From: Psococerastis gibbosa
Lineage: Eukaryota > Arthropoda > Insecta > Psocodea > Psocidae
DNA: 64,000 bases
Assembly: GCA_963971405.1 (NCBI GenBank)
Contig: OZ020487.1
Coordinates: forward strand, 33,155,371-33,219,370
Reading direction: 5' to 3'
Shown here: positions 46,437 through 56,346 of the stretch, piece after piece
How positions within the stretch are numbered: the stretch's first letter is position 1
Layout: the number at the start of each line of letters is the position of its first letter
Notes under the pieces: model-generated
Database searches by the model: none
Told to the model about the DNA's origin: nothing
What the model saw: the letters and a program-made list of their open reading frames with translations, nothing else
Program-made: the position numbers and the translations under genes

Positions 46437-47059
46437 CATCATTTTTGATAGCTCTTTATAGTTATATATTTCCTCTAAAAATTCGATTCCGTACATAAAC
46501 ATAAGATCAAATCAAATGTATTTAGTTCTATCTCAAAGTTCAAGATAGAAATCAACAATTCCCAACCCCAAATGTTCCTATAAGAATGTGCTTGGGGAGG
46601 GAACATACCATACTAGACTAAATTCAATTCAATAACAACAACAGAGATGCGTAGTGTGTCCGAACTGCATTTTTCGATTAATTTGCAATTGGCCATCCAC
46701 AGGACACACGTATAGGCAGTAACTCTCAGCTTGGTTTTATTAGGATTTAAAAGACGGGAGATGCGGGACCGGTATTGCACAAGGAGCGCCCAGGGCAGTG
46801 AGCATACCATGCCTAACGTGCCCATACTGGAAGGTCAGTATGCTGCAAACCTTCAGATTTGAGACTTAGCTTTTGTCTCCACTCAAGTTTACAGTAAATA
46901 CTAAATCTAATGGTTTTTTCATAAATTAAATTATGCAGGCCTACTGCAGAGACTGTCTAAAACATTTTTTTCTTTGCCCGTTGTATTACAAGGGTGTAAT
47001 ATAATTGTGGATGAGGATGATGTAGTACACAGTTGGGCAAAGGCGGTCCCAGACCTCAT

Positions 47060-47520
47060 GAAAGGGGGAGGCACTTGTCAGTAGCGTAACGATAGGTTTT
47101 CGAGGGGGGTGGGGTATAATTTGGCACCCATTTTCATAAAAGTGTAGAAAATGGGAAAAACCGTTCTCGTGGACGTACGCAGCTTTTACATTCATAATCT
47201 TGGTGTCCCTTGCGCATGAGCCAGAGGGTTCGGAGGATACGATGGGAGGGCCCGGGGGTCTCCCCCGGCAGAATGTTTTTTGAAAAATAGGGCTGAATTA
47301 TTGGGGTTTTACTCATTTTCAGAGTCATAAGGTTTCCATATTACAGGGAATTAAAAAAAATTGTGCACTAGGGGGGACCGGGGGTTTCCCCCGGGAGAAT
47401 TTTTTTAAAAAACAGGGCTAAAATATTGGGGTTTTACGCATTTTGAATGCAGTGAACACTTGGATTTTAGAGGCAAAGAATATAACTGCCTTCCAAGAGG
47501 GGGGGGGGGGGGGGCAATTG
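47060..47520. repeat. G-rich hAT-like element, degenerate
   Basis: The sequence starts with cagtagcgtaacgatagg and contains two copies of a segment with ccgggggt(c/t)tcccccgg and attggggttttac, then a run of 16 G. It is related to the element at 26671-27481. The right end is unclear. Confidence 0.55.
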
Positions 47521-48116
47521 CCCGCAGTGCCGGTCGCTGTGTCCGCCTCTGCAGTTGGGCCTTTCTCCTTAAAGCGGTTACTTTTTTTTTGTAATTTTAA
47601 TTTAATTGTTTGGTTGCTTTTTTTACGAAAACCGCACAGGGAGTTCTCCTTGAGACTTCTTTGATCACCAACTGATCTTAATCACGCTTTAATTCTACAA
47701 TAAAATAAAAATAAGAAGAACAGTTGTGAGACGACCGCGGACAGTAGTCAGACCGACATTGACAGAGTTGTTATAGGTAGGTATTCATGGGCAGTTCGTA
47801 GATATCCCCGGACTGTTATTCGTTTATGAAAAAATTAATATGTGCGGGAATTTCGCAAAGACGTCGCTGTCACACTCTTATTTCGGATCAAGAACATAAA
47901 AGGTCCGCATTTTACAAAAATACCACTTTTTAGCTGCCCTAGCTGGTTCGAAATTGTCATTTCTCGTACATGCGAACACTGCGCATTCATTGCAGCAACT
48001 GCTTTTTAATAGAGGCCTATCGTTTTCCTTTCAAAGCACTCTTGCTCTTGCTTAGGCCTATATACATTCATAAGAAAGAAGGTAATTTTCTAATTAGACA
48101 TGAGCCTTTCTTAGGC

Positions 48117-48206
48117 CAAAGCCACAATCGCTTGAAAAGTCTGGACGCTATCTTCCAATGCATGGTGGTGCCTTTTCTTACTGAGACTTTTCAAGCTGTG
48201 GGCGCA
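48117..48206. mobile_element. Hairpin MITE, gcttgaaaagt family
   Basis: Arms cacaatcgcttgaaaagtct and agacttttcaagctgtgggc are inverted. The internal stem is shortened. Confidence 0.65.
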
Positions 48207-48814
48207 TGTCAACAAGCCTAGTGGGCCTAATCGTATATCGCATTCTCAATTATTAATAATGTATTATATTATATATTAATTTCTACGCTATAGGATGGCG
48301 GTATATTGTTTAATTGCCGTATAGGCTTAGCCAAGTATACCTAGAACCTAGCAAGGATTTCGGGGCTATTACATGTACAATACACCCATTATGAGTTGAA
48401 TATAAAGCATGTGAATTATTTGAAAGATTAATGTTATGCTGGCATTCAGTTCCAGCGAGGCAATTTCCTCTCAAGTCATTGACTCGGCTAAAATACAAAA
48501 TAAACACCTTGTGGAATGGGTATGATACCTGAAATAGCCATTATGGAAGACCCAATGCCAAAATGCCAAATGCCAAAATGGTCAAAGGCCGCAGGCTCTA
48601 GCCTAGATGATTTGAAGTATTCTGTTTAGGATTGATAGGACATTAGCTGCCTGAATGCCTGGTTCTACCTGCCTTTTTTACCCTAGACTGATCAAATAAA
48701 ATGGGACCGAATGGCCTTTCTCTCCTAAGCTCTAATTGGAAATTCCACAGGATTGGGAAATTCACTCCCAACTGTAGTCCCTGTTGCTGTGCAAATTGTA
48801 GTGCATTACAACGA

Positions 48815-48990
48815 GTAGGTACCGTTAGAGTGCTACCGTATATATGGGAGAGATGGGTTAATCGCTCCCGCCGAAAATTTTCAATGGCTGGTCATAGGAG
48901 ACGCGGTAGCTGGCACTTGAAATTAAAAAAAAAATTTTTGGCGGGAAGCGAACGTCGCATCTCTCCTGTATAGCACTCTAGGTACCATGT
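48815..48990. mobile_element. Small MITE with ggtacc ends
   Basis: The left end taggtaccgttagagtgcta and the complement of the right end (ggtacctagagtgctatac) match. The following gggagagatg and ggagagatgcg also correspond. It is adjacent to the two-layer element at 48999. Confidence 0.55.
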
Positions 48991-48998
48991 TGTAGTAA

Positions 48999-49380
48999 GG
49001 CGGGGATTCCACCGACCTGCAAGTGCAAAATACAAATATGGTGACGTGGTAGCAGACATTCAAGACTTAGGGGTTTGTGACACCGACCTCGCATTGCAGA
49101 ATGCAAATGACATTGACGGAAATGTTTGTTTTACTAAAATTAATCAATGATCATAGAGTAAAATCACAAACAAACAAACTAAAATTAAAAAATGGCTTCA
49201 TGGGATATGTTAAGTACAAACATTTTAGTAGATTTCTATAAAAAGAAAAATTCAAATTTCCGTCAATGTCATTTGCATTCTGTAATGCTAGGTCGGTGGA
49301 AACCGCGCCTAAGTCTTGAATGTCTGCTACCACGCCACTGTATTTGTATTTTGCATTTGCAGGTCGGTGGAATCCCCGAC
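48999..49380. mobile_element. Two-layer Harbinger-like MITE
   Basis: The outer inverted repeats begin ggcggggattccaccgacct and run about 70 bp on each side, flanked by TAA (48996-48998, 49381-49383). Between them, 49070-49309 is a second element with its own repeats (cgacct...cattgcagaatgcaaatgac) and an ATG at 49192 opening MASWDMLSTNILVDFYKKKN. The two layers meet at a CTTAAG-like centre of the outer palindrome. Confidence 0.8.
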
Positions 49381-49383
49381 TAA

Positions 49384-50097
49384 ACTTGCTATCCGAACAG
49401 ATCATCAGTTTTTGAATCAACAGGATGACTGAAGCGGAATCCCAGAATATGTTTCAGATTCATCCCAGTGGTTTTCCTCAATTAAAGCGAACAATACAAA
49501 TTGCACGGTGGGCTAAGTGGCCTATAGTTTCCAGGAAAGTTAAGTAGTCTATGACGGATCAAAGGATCTGGACTTAAATACAAAAGAAAATGTACGACTG
49601 ACTGGAGATGCGAAAGAATAACAGAGGTAGCCTATTTGTTAGTCTATAGCGTTTCAGTCGCTTTTCCTCATCAGTTGAAAACTAAATGGAATTCGGATGG
49701 AAGGTACAGTAGGCAGCCTCGCAGCAAGAAATTTTTTAACTGTAATTGCTAGCTCCGTTATAATTTTCCCCCAGATGAGTACACTCCATTTTGTCTTGTG
49801 TGATGTGACTTAATCGTTGGATTTCGAAGGAGGGGAAAATAGTTAGCCACCTCTCGCCTTTTGATGATTACAGCGTCGGCTCTGCTCCCCCTTTCAGGTT
49901 TGAAGGCTTATACCTAATCTCAGTCTCGTACATTCTTTCACACGGCTACCATATGATGATTTGCTTCGAATGTAGTTAATTTTAATTCACAGTAACATCT
50001 AGATGGCCTGAGCTGAGCTTACACTACAATATATATTTATTAGGTCTATTTCCCATGGCTTCTCTGACAACGTCAATAACCCCCTGTTTTGTTTCAG
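49384..50097. other. DNA upstream of the TMEM221-like coding exon
   Basis: No repeat or exon was recognised. It ends in a polypyrimidine tract and AG at 50097, so it is probably the 3' part of a 5' UTR intron. Confidence 0.45.
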
Positions 50098-50144
50098 AAT
50101 GACTGATCTTCAGAGGTGACGGGGACGCCTGATGGCTCAACGCT
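50098..50144 (+). other. 5' UTR exon part with upstream ATGs
   Basis: The string tgttttgtttcag ends at 50097 and looks like an acceptor, so transcription probably begins at an upstream non-coding exon. Before the main ATG (50145) lie a seven-codon upstream frame at 50099-50119 (MTDLQR) and an out-of-frame ATG at 50132 that overlaps the start. Both would lower initiation at 50145. Confidence 0.5.
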
Positions 50145-50934
50145 ATGCTAAAGCACATGATCTCGCCCGGGGTCGTGGAGAGGTCCGCACACTCCAACGA
50201 CTCCTACTCCTCGGACCCCAACAGGTCCGTGCACCAGGACCGCAGCTACAGCAACATCGACAGGAGCATCTACGGCAACGCGCCCTTTCTCATGAACGGC
50301 CACATCCCCGGCAAGCCCAACGGCCACCCACTCAACATCAGCACGTCCCGCGCCGCTCTCAGCACCCTGAGCGCTTCCAAACACTCCCTAGGTGGCAGAA
50401 CGTCAAGCAGCGTCAGCCCCGGTATGGGGCATCCAGCAACGCCGAAGCTTCCTTTGCCACCGAGACCAACCAACATATCAAGATCCCCCACTGGCAGCAT
50501 CCTTATCCCTACGAACATCACAAGGTTCATCACGAGAAGCAAAGCGGCTGGTGTGAAGGAGATGTTGACCTCCCTTGGACTGTTATGCCTTATTTCCCTA
50601 CTTCTTGCTCTACTTTCCCTTATATTTCTCCTTAAAATCACCCCTGTTGCGGCTGCTGGGGAGATGAAAGAGTTTCTGCGCTCAGATCAACTGACTATAA
50701 TTTCTCCAGAGGAGTATGTGGTGGTTTATGAAGTGACGCTAGCGCTGTGCTCACTGACCCTAAGTCTGAACCTGTGCTGCTTGTTAGTGTGTGCTGTGCA
50801 GTTTTTGTTCGCGGTGAAGCTGGTGAGAACGTCAGAGGACGGTGAAAGGACAAATAAGTATTTGCAGAAGAGTAATATTACGAGGATATGCGCAGTCGGA
50901 GGGTTCTTCATATCAATCCCAGTATTCCTAACAG
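50145..50934 (+). CDS. TMEM221-like exon 1 (N-tail, TM1, TM2, start of TM3)
   Basis: This 790-bp coding exon runs from the ATG at 50145 to the donor acag|gtgagc. It encodes the low-complexity N-tail, the leucine-rich TM1, the EEYVVVYEVTLAL segment leading into TM2, and the beginning of TM3. If the intron is retained the frame continues 14 residues to a stop at 50981, giving a 278-residue product that lacks TM4. The 5' half is GC-rich, and two other frames are open only as shadows. Confidence 0.85.
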
Positions 50935-53228
50935 GTGAGCTAAGAGTTTATGCACGAGATTACAACCCAAAGGGACAATAGTTCGCTTACATTAAAATTT
51001 CCAACTCCTGTTGAAAATGGAAACAGTCATCTTCATAAATAATATATTATACAGAATACTTGCTATCAGACAATAGAGGAAATGATAACTAGCAGTATAA
51101 ACTTCCACTAGAATACATATGGACACTCCAGAAAGAAATTTAGTTTCATCCGTTCGTGAGGCATAATAGCTCGCACGCTTTTACTGAATCCTCTTTTGGC
51201 TTAAAAGGCCAAATATTTTTAAACCAAAATTAAAAATATTGTAAATTTTTTAAAAAAATACTAAGAGAAAAACCAATTTCTGGAGATCATACATCTTTAC
51301 TAAACCAGCGCATCTGTGAGGAACATGCTACTGCATATGCTAAACATGGGCTGCATGACTTTATCTTTAGTCTATACTCTATGCTGCCACATTCAATTTT
51401 TATAGATACAGGCTGTACAGAGTACACACTATCGTAAAACATTAGCTGCAGACAGCAGGCCTGCATCTCAGAAAACGGATTCGTACCAAATTAGAGAAAG
51501 GGATACTTTAGTTCTCCTTCAATTCTTTACTTTGACACCTTCCCGTATTTTAGTGACGAGACTACAGGTTAAATCATCAGTATACTATGTACCTGAACAT
51601 ATTGCATAAAGTATACTATTATTGTTGTATGTTGATGAGGTCCTTCTTCTAAGAAGAATGTCTCCAGTATTATCAAAAGGGTAGGTCAAGAATAAAATGA
51701 AAGTTCTGCTGTCTTTTCTTGGTGAGGTACCGTAGAATCGCCAGATGTTTCGGCTCAGATGTTACCGGAGGACCCAGTCACGGCAAGGTTATTCTTTATT
51801 TGCCTTTGTTTAACTGAATTAGTTTTATGGATCCTGATCTGGTAAATTTAATCGAGTTCTCGTTTTGGCCTTGACAGGCTGTTGTTTAATTGACGTCCCG
51901 CTTGGAGATGAGAGAGCAGAGTAGGTAAGTAACACTAAAATAGTTTTAGCAACACCCCGTAGCCTATATTGCAGCACACTGCATATTCCTAAGTCGCCTT
52001 TCCCTTTGTCATGATTTTGTTTCTTGTTCCAGGAATAATCCTGTACACGTTTATCCAGTTCCACTCCACTCCTGCCATCATAACTAGTTCACTTATTGGC
52101 GCTGGCATAATCTACTGTGGCTGCGCAATGGTTCACAATGTCTTCGTTTGGCAAATGGCAAGTTATAAATTACAGAATTTTTTCAAAAATGCAGTGTATC
52201 AGAGGCTAGCTCCATAGTCAAATATTGTGGTACGTAGCATACTCATTAAGGGCCATTCCCGCCAACTTCCAGACTAATTTCTGTGTAAAAACTTTCAAAA
52301 TGGAAACATATTAACGGCTAATGGTATAGGATAGAAAGGAGTTCATCAAAACTTTTCAAGAAGGTAAAATTGTGTTTACTATCGATAACACCAAGCAGTC
52401 TCTGGAGATTTGCTCGACGGAAAGTTTTCTGGAACTTTGTGGAGACCACTATTAATAAGAATCTGTTCCATGGAATGTTTTAGAATGTCATGAAGACTCG
52501 TGGAAAAACTTATTATCTGCATTTTTTTATTATAAGAATAATTTCATTTTCAAATAACAAGATAATAAGGTTAATAAAAAACATGCAACGACTTGCGAGG
52601 AAATAATCTGTATTATTTAATAATAACATGAGAAAGCCCATTTACATTGAATCATTGATGCATACGCCTAAACAGCTCAAACTATTAGGTAGGCTATAGG
52701 GTCATTGGCGTTAATAGAAGATTCATTCCATTCTCGTTCTGTATCAGTATATACGGAACTTGGAGCTCAGTATTTAGCCGTTCGCTCCACGTGCCCAACC
52801 CACGGAATTTTTTGAGCTTTTGCAAAGGGAACAATGTCTTCTTTTTCCAGGATTTCATCTACCGAGGTTCACCCCTCCGTCAGTATATGCACCTTATTAT
52901 GGATCTTTCAAATACTCGTAGTTTCGAGGCAGCGGCAGTTACCTCTCAGCAATGATATCAATGACGACGTTAGTCAGAAAACTTTCAACTTGACATTATT
53001 TTTCAGGAGAAGACGAATGCAGTACGGGCGCTCGCCCAGCAGACGCAAGCAGAGAGGGCGGCGGCGGCGACCAACTCGACGTCGGCGGGCACCACCCCTG
53101 AAGATCTCGCCACAATCTCGGTGCTGCCCAAGTCCAGCTTTATCAGGGAACCCATCAGTCCTATATCACTACCCTCCGCCACTGTTGATCTTAGCAACCT
53201 GCCTCATGAGCTCTCCACACTAGTTTAA
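50145..53228 (+). CDS. Four-pass membrane protein, TMEM221-like, three coding exons
   Basis: The exons 50145-50934, 52033-52193 (donor uncertain) and 53007-53228 join in frame to about 390 residues. A Ser/Pro/Asn-rich cytosolic-looking N-tail (1-136) is followed by hydrophobic segments near 141-164, 193-224, 246-270 and 278-300, then an Ala/Thr-rich tail ending NLPHELSTLV. The spacing of the last three helices and the FLTGIILYTFI turn resemble what I recall of vertebrate TMEM221, a poorly characterised membrane protein. This is recognition by eye, not a search. The start is the first ATG after an in-frame TGA at 50130. A 5' non-coding exon boundary is likely at 50098. Function is unknown. Confidence 0.7.
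52033..52193 (+). CDS. TMEM221-like exon 2 (TM3 end and TM4)
   Basis: After ttgttccag the exon completes a split glycine codon and encodes IILYTFIQFHSTPAIITSSL then IGAGIIYCGCAMVHNVFVWQ. The donor is ambiguous. A phase-0 GT at 52194 (aatgca|gtgtat) joins the next exon in frame and is my choice. A weaker phase-0 GT exists at 52146, and read-through stops at 52217. Confidence 0.68.
53007..53228 (+). CDS. TMEM221-like exon 3 (C-terminal tail)
   Basis: After the acceptor attatttttcag the 222 bp encode EKTNAVRALAQQTQAERAAA followed by a Ser/Thr/Pro-rich tail that ends HELSTLV and TAA at 53226-53228. The GC-rich composition, a strong acceptor and an in-frame junction with exon 2 support it. A longer-looking Arg-rich frame over the same bases is a shadow. 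Confidence 0.75.
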   Translation, partial: EKTNAVRALAQQTQAERAAAATNSTSAGTTPEDLATISVLPKSSFIREPISPISLPSATVDLSNLPHELSTLV

Positions 53229-53803
53229 GGCTCAAGTACATTTTAGGATGTAACAAAACGGTGAAAATAATGGCCAGAAAATTTGATATGTTTGCTTTTT
53301 TAAAATTAACATGGTCGGCGATCAGTTTTGCGTATATTACAGATGCCTGTAATTTTCCCTTTGAGGTCATTATTTAAATTAAACATAATACTCAGAATAT
53401 GATACTGAATTCATTAGGCCTATAGCCGAATTATTACATATTGTAGTAATTCTAAGAGGATACTAATGGTAGATTTTTTCTCATTTTCGTTAACCTTAAA
53501 CACGCCACTTTCAATGTTTATATGCAAGTTGTAATACATTTAGAAAATAGGAATGCATTTGAAATTTTTTGCGATGTGATTTTTCGTTAAAAATAATAAG
53601 AAATGTCACTTAAAAGTATTTTTAGATTTATGGAAAAATAAGAAATTTATTTTTTGTCTAAATTTCCTATCAATCAACAAACTTAGATAGACTAAATTTT
53701 AGAGTAGTAAATTAAATTGTTGGGTTTAAGGATGATCAAGTTTATGAGCCCTGTTCTCCTAACGAATTTGTGAAAAAAGTATTTTTGTGAAAATCATGAC
53801 AAA

Positions 53804-53809
53804 AATAAA
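53804..53809 (+). promoter_or_regulatory. Candidate poly(A) signal of the TMEM221-like gene
   Basis: AATAAA lies about 575 bp after the TAA at 53228 in AT-rich sequence. Others follow further downstream, so which one is used is unknown. Confidence 0.3.
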
Positions 53810-55683
53810 ATAGTAGACTTTATATTTTGACTTTCCAGGTAGGCCACTTACCTAGATATACAATTTATGCTCTAATATTTTCAATGCATACATTTAAATA
53901 TTTAAGACTATTTAGGCACTTATTTTAACTTATTTTTATTGATCTATTGTATAATAGTTTCTAATTTTTTTCCTTCACTTATTGCTCTGTATTTCCACAT
54001 TTGATGATAGTAAAAATCATTCAGCAAAAAGTCAATATGTACGAATTTGTAGATTTTAAGAAGACTTGTCAATTTTTAGCCTATAGTGTGATTTGAAATT
54101 AAATAAGTAATTTATACTCGTAAAAGTAGAAAAAGGGAATACTTACAGTATGTATAAGGAACTAAATGTATTGCGCCGTAAGTTATTTAATATCAAACAT
54201 GTCAAGGGGAAACCGAACTCATAGATAGTCATTTATAGTTATGGCACGCTACCTGGTATTATAAAACTAGATGAGGTGCTCTTTATATTGTATCATACGT
54301 TTTTGAGTCACAAATTTTTTAGTCTTCTCTCAGTCAATATAGGATTATTTTTATATTAAAAACATACCTTCTCAGTAGGTACTGTATTTTAGGAAAAACT
54401 ACCCTGTGCATAGTGTACTATTGAAATTAAATGTTTCTTAGCCCAAAATGCGATAAAAAACTGGAATTATTACATTGTCTACCTTTCGCTCCGATCGTCA
54501 CACACTAGAACAGAATCTTTAAAGACAGTGTCCATTTTTATGAACTTCAACTAAAGCCATTGCTGACTGCCGCTCCAGCTAAATATAAAGGCGTCGTGAT
54601 CTCAAATATGACAAATTCATTTTATATGCACGAAAATTGTGATTCGTGATATCTTGAATATACAGTAGCAATATACTCATTTGATACAAACTGCTAGTAT
54701 GTGATTTATACATTGTGACAATATAAACTTTATAATTTTTATACATTTACAATTTTAATAGAACCCTAATCCGACAATACAATACAATACAATGATAGCT
54801 TAAATGCCGTTATCGTAACTGAATCATCCAGTAATGTACGTAGGAGTCAGTAACATTTTTGAGCTACCTAAGGGTTGATCTACTTACCTTTCAATAAATC
54901 ATCAACTAAGCCAACTGGCAGACCCTACGTTGCTGTTTCCAAGGTCAAGCAGATAAAGCCAATTATAAAGTTAATGCGTATAATTATGTATATGCTAGAT
55001 ATTTGTATATTTTGTACGAAACTACAAGTACAGGCACTCAGCTATAAGCATGCTGTCAAGATTAATATTAGCCACAAGTTGGCATTCGTATAACATATAA
55101 AGTGAACCATAACATAGAATGCTATACAAAACGTAATGGGGAAGATAGCAAATCCAGCAGATAACAGTACTGTTCTGTTTAAAGAGAACTTTACGTAGAT
55201 TACTGTCATGTGTCAGTGATGGGGACACTTCTACGTACCAAATACAGTCCAGAGATTCAGCAGAGAGCAATGAACCTACGTATTGCAATGCAAAACAAAG
55301 GCGATAATGCGATTATAAAATACGATACAACACTCCGCCTCTACCATCCCTACCATCTACCCTCTACCATCAGGGAAGCGGGGAGTTCAGAGCAGAGCAG
55401 AGCAGAGTTCAGGGACATCAGCGCCATATTGTCTCTCATAAGCTTTTATAAATAAATAAATAAATAAGGATTTTGTTGTTCTATTACTAAACCAACCTAG
55501 CCTTTGCAGTACGTATTTAAAGTTTATAATGTTTATTTATATTATGGGTGCCCGAAGTCTACACTATGAAATGGTCTTTGGTCTGCACACTTCATCTCAG
55601 TGGGATGAGTGATGACCCTAAGGCCTTCATCGGCGTAATTGGTAGCAGTAGTCGTAGTAACTCAACACAGCTATCACCTCCAC

Positions 55684-55738
55684 GTGCGACTGAAGAGGTT
55701 ACTTGGATCATTAATTTATTTGCATGCGAGTAATCTTT
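55684..55738 (+). repeat. SINE tail fragment
   Basis: The string gcgactgaagaggttacttg followed by catgcgagtaat is the 3' tail seen in 11845-12008. The rest is missing. Confidence 0.4.
55715..55720 (-). promoter_or_regulatory. Candidate poly(A) signal of BTBD1/2
   Basis: AATAAA on the minus strand lies about 470 bp after the stop at 56188. A second lies at 55532-55537. Confidence 0.3.
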
Positions 55739-56187
55739 AAAAAAAAAAAATCTACTTATGCCACTAGGCTATGTAGCCTATGTAGATTTAACACATTCGG
55801 ATTTCGAGGTTATATTCCTCGTAATGAAGTATTCGGTCAGAACTTTGGTCAAACTGAACCGAAAGATGGAACGGACCGAACCGGACACCAGCCCGCAAAC
55901 ACATTTAAAATAACAAATCGGTGCGACCGGACCAGACCGAACCGAAAAAAATCAACGAACCGGACCGTTCAGTTTCGTCATATGTCCCGGACCGTCCAAA
56001 CAACGTTACCAATCTGTAAAGTTCCCTATAAATAGTACAAAATAGTATATATTACTATATATTATATTATATAAATACTATATACTATATACTATATACT
56101 ATATATTATATAAATACAAATAGTATAAATAGTAGAAATTTTTATCAGATTACCTTTTCAGCGATCTTCCTCACCAAGGCCTTCCCT

Positions 56188-56346
56188 CTAAACATGAAAA
56201 AGAATTTCAGGAATTTGACCATCTTCTACGGAAGTTCCATTGTTGTTGCCAGCAGCGTAGGAAAATTGGAAAGTAACTTTTCCCGCCCCCGGGATATCCA
56301 CTGACACTTTTCTCATTCCTTTGGTCCCATAATGCGAATCTGGCCC
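56188..56346 (-). CDS. BTBD1/BTBD2: BTBD1/2 exon 8 (PHR end and stop)
   Basis: This 159-bp exon after gtttaccag encodes [40 protein letters not shown] and QIPEILFHV, with TAG at 56190-56188. Candidate AATAAA signals on the minus strand lie at 55715-55720 and 55532-55537. Confidence 0.95.
   Translation of the reverse strand, partial: GPDSHYGTKGMRKVSVDIPGAGKVTFQFSYAAGNNNGTSVEDGQIPEILFHV

Larger units (their letters stand above)
53229..56187. other. Gap between convergent TMEM221-like and BTBD1/2 genes
   Basis: The first 1.5 kb is AT-rich and repeat-poor, as expected of a 3' UTR. SINE scraps follow at 55445-55495 and 55684-55738. A degenerate ccgaaccggacc-type simple repeat lies at 55850-56000, and a (actatat)n microsatellite at 56041-56120. 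Confidence 0.5.

Noticed and set aside
50132-50635. 167-codon Arg/Gln/His-rich frame over TMEM221-like exon 1
   Set aside because: It is an out-of-frame shadow. The overlapping frame from 50145 carries the transmembrane helices and the splice-compatible continuation.
52834-53223. 129-codon frame with an Arg-rich stretch
   Set aside because: It crosses a strong acceptor at 53006 and is out of frame with the TMEM221-like exon, whose frame gives a sensible tail and stop.
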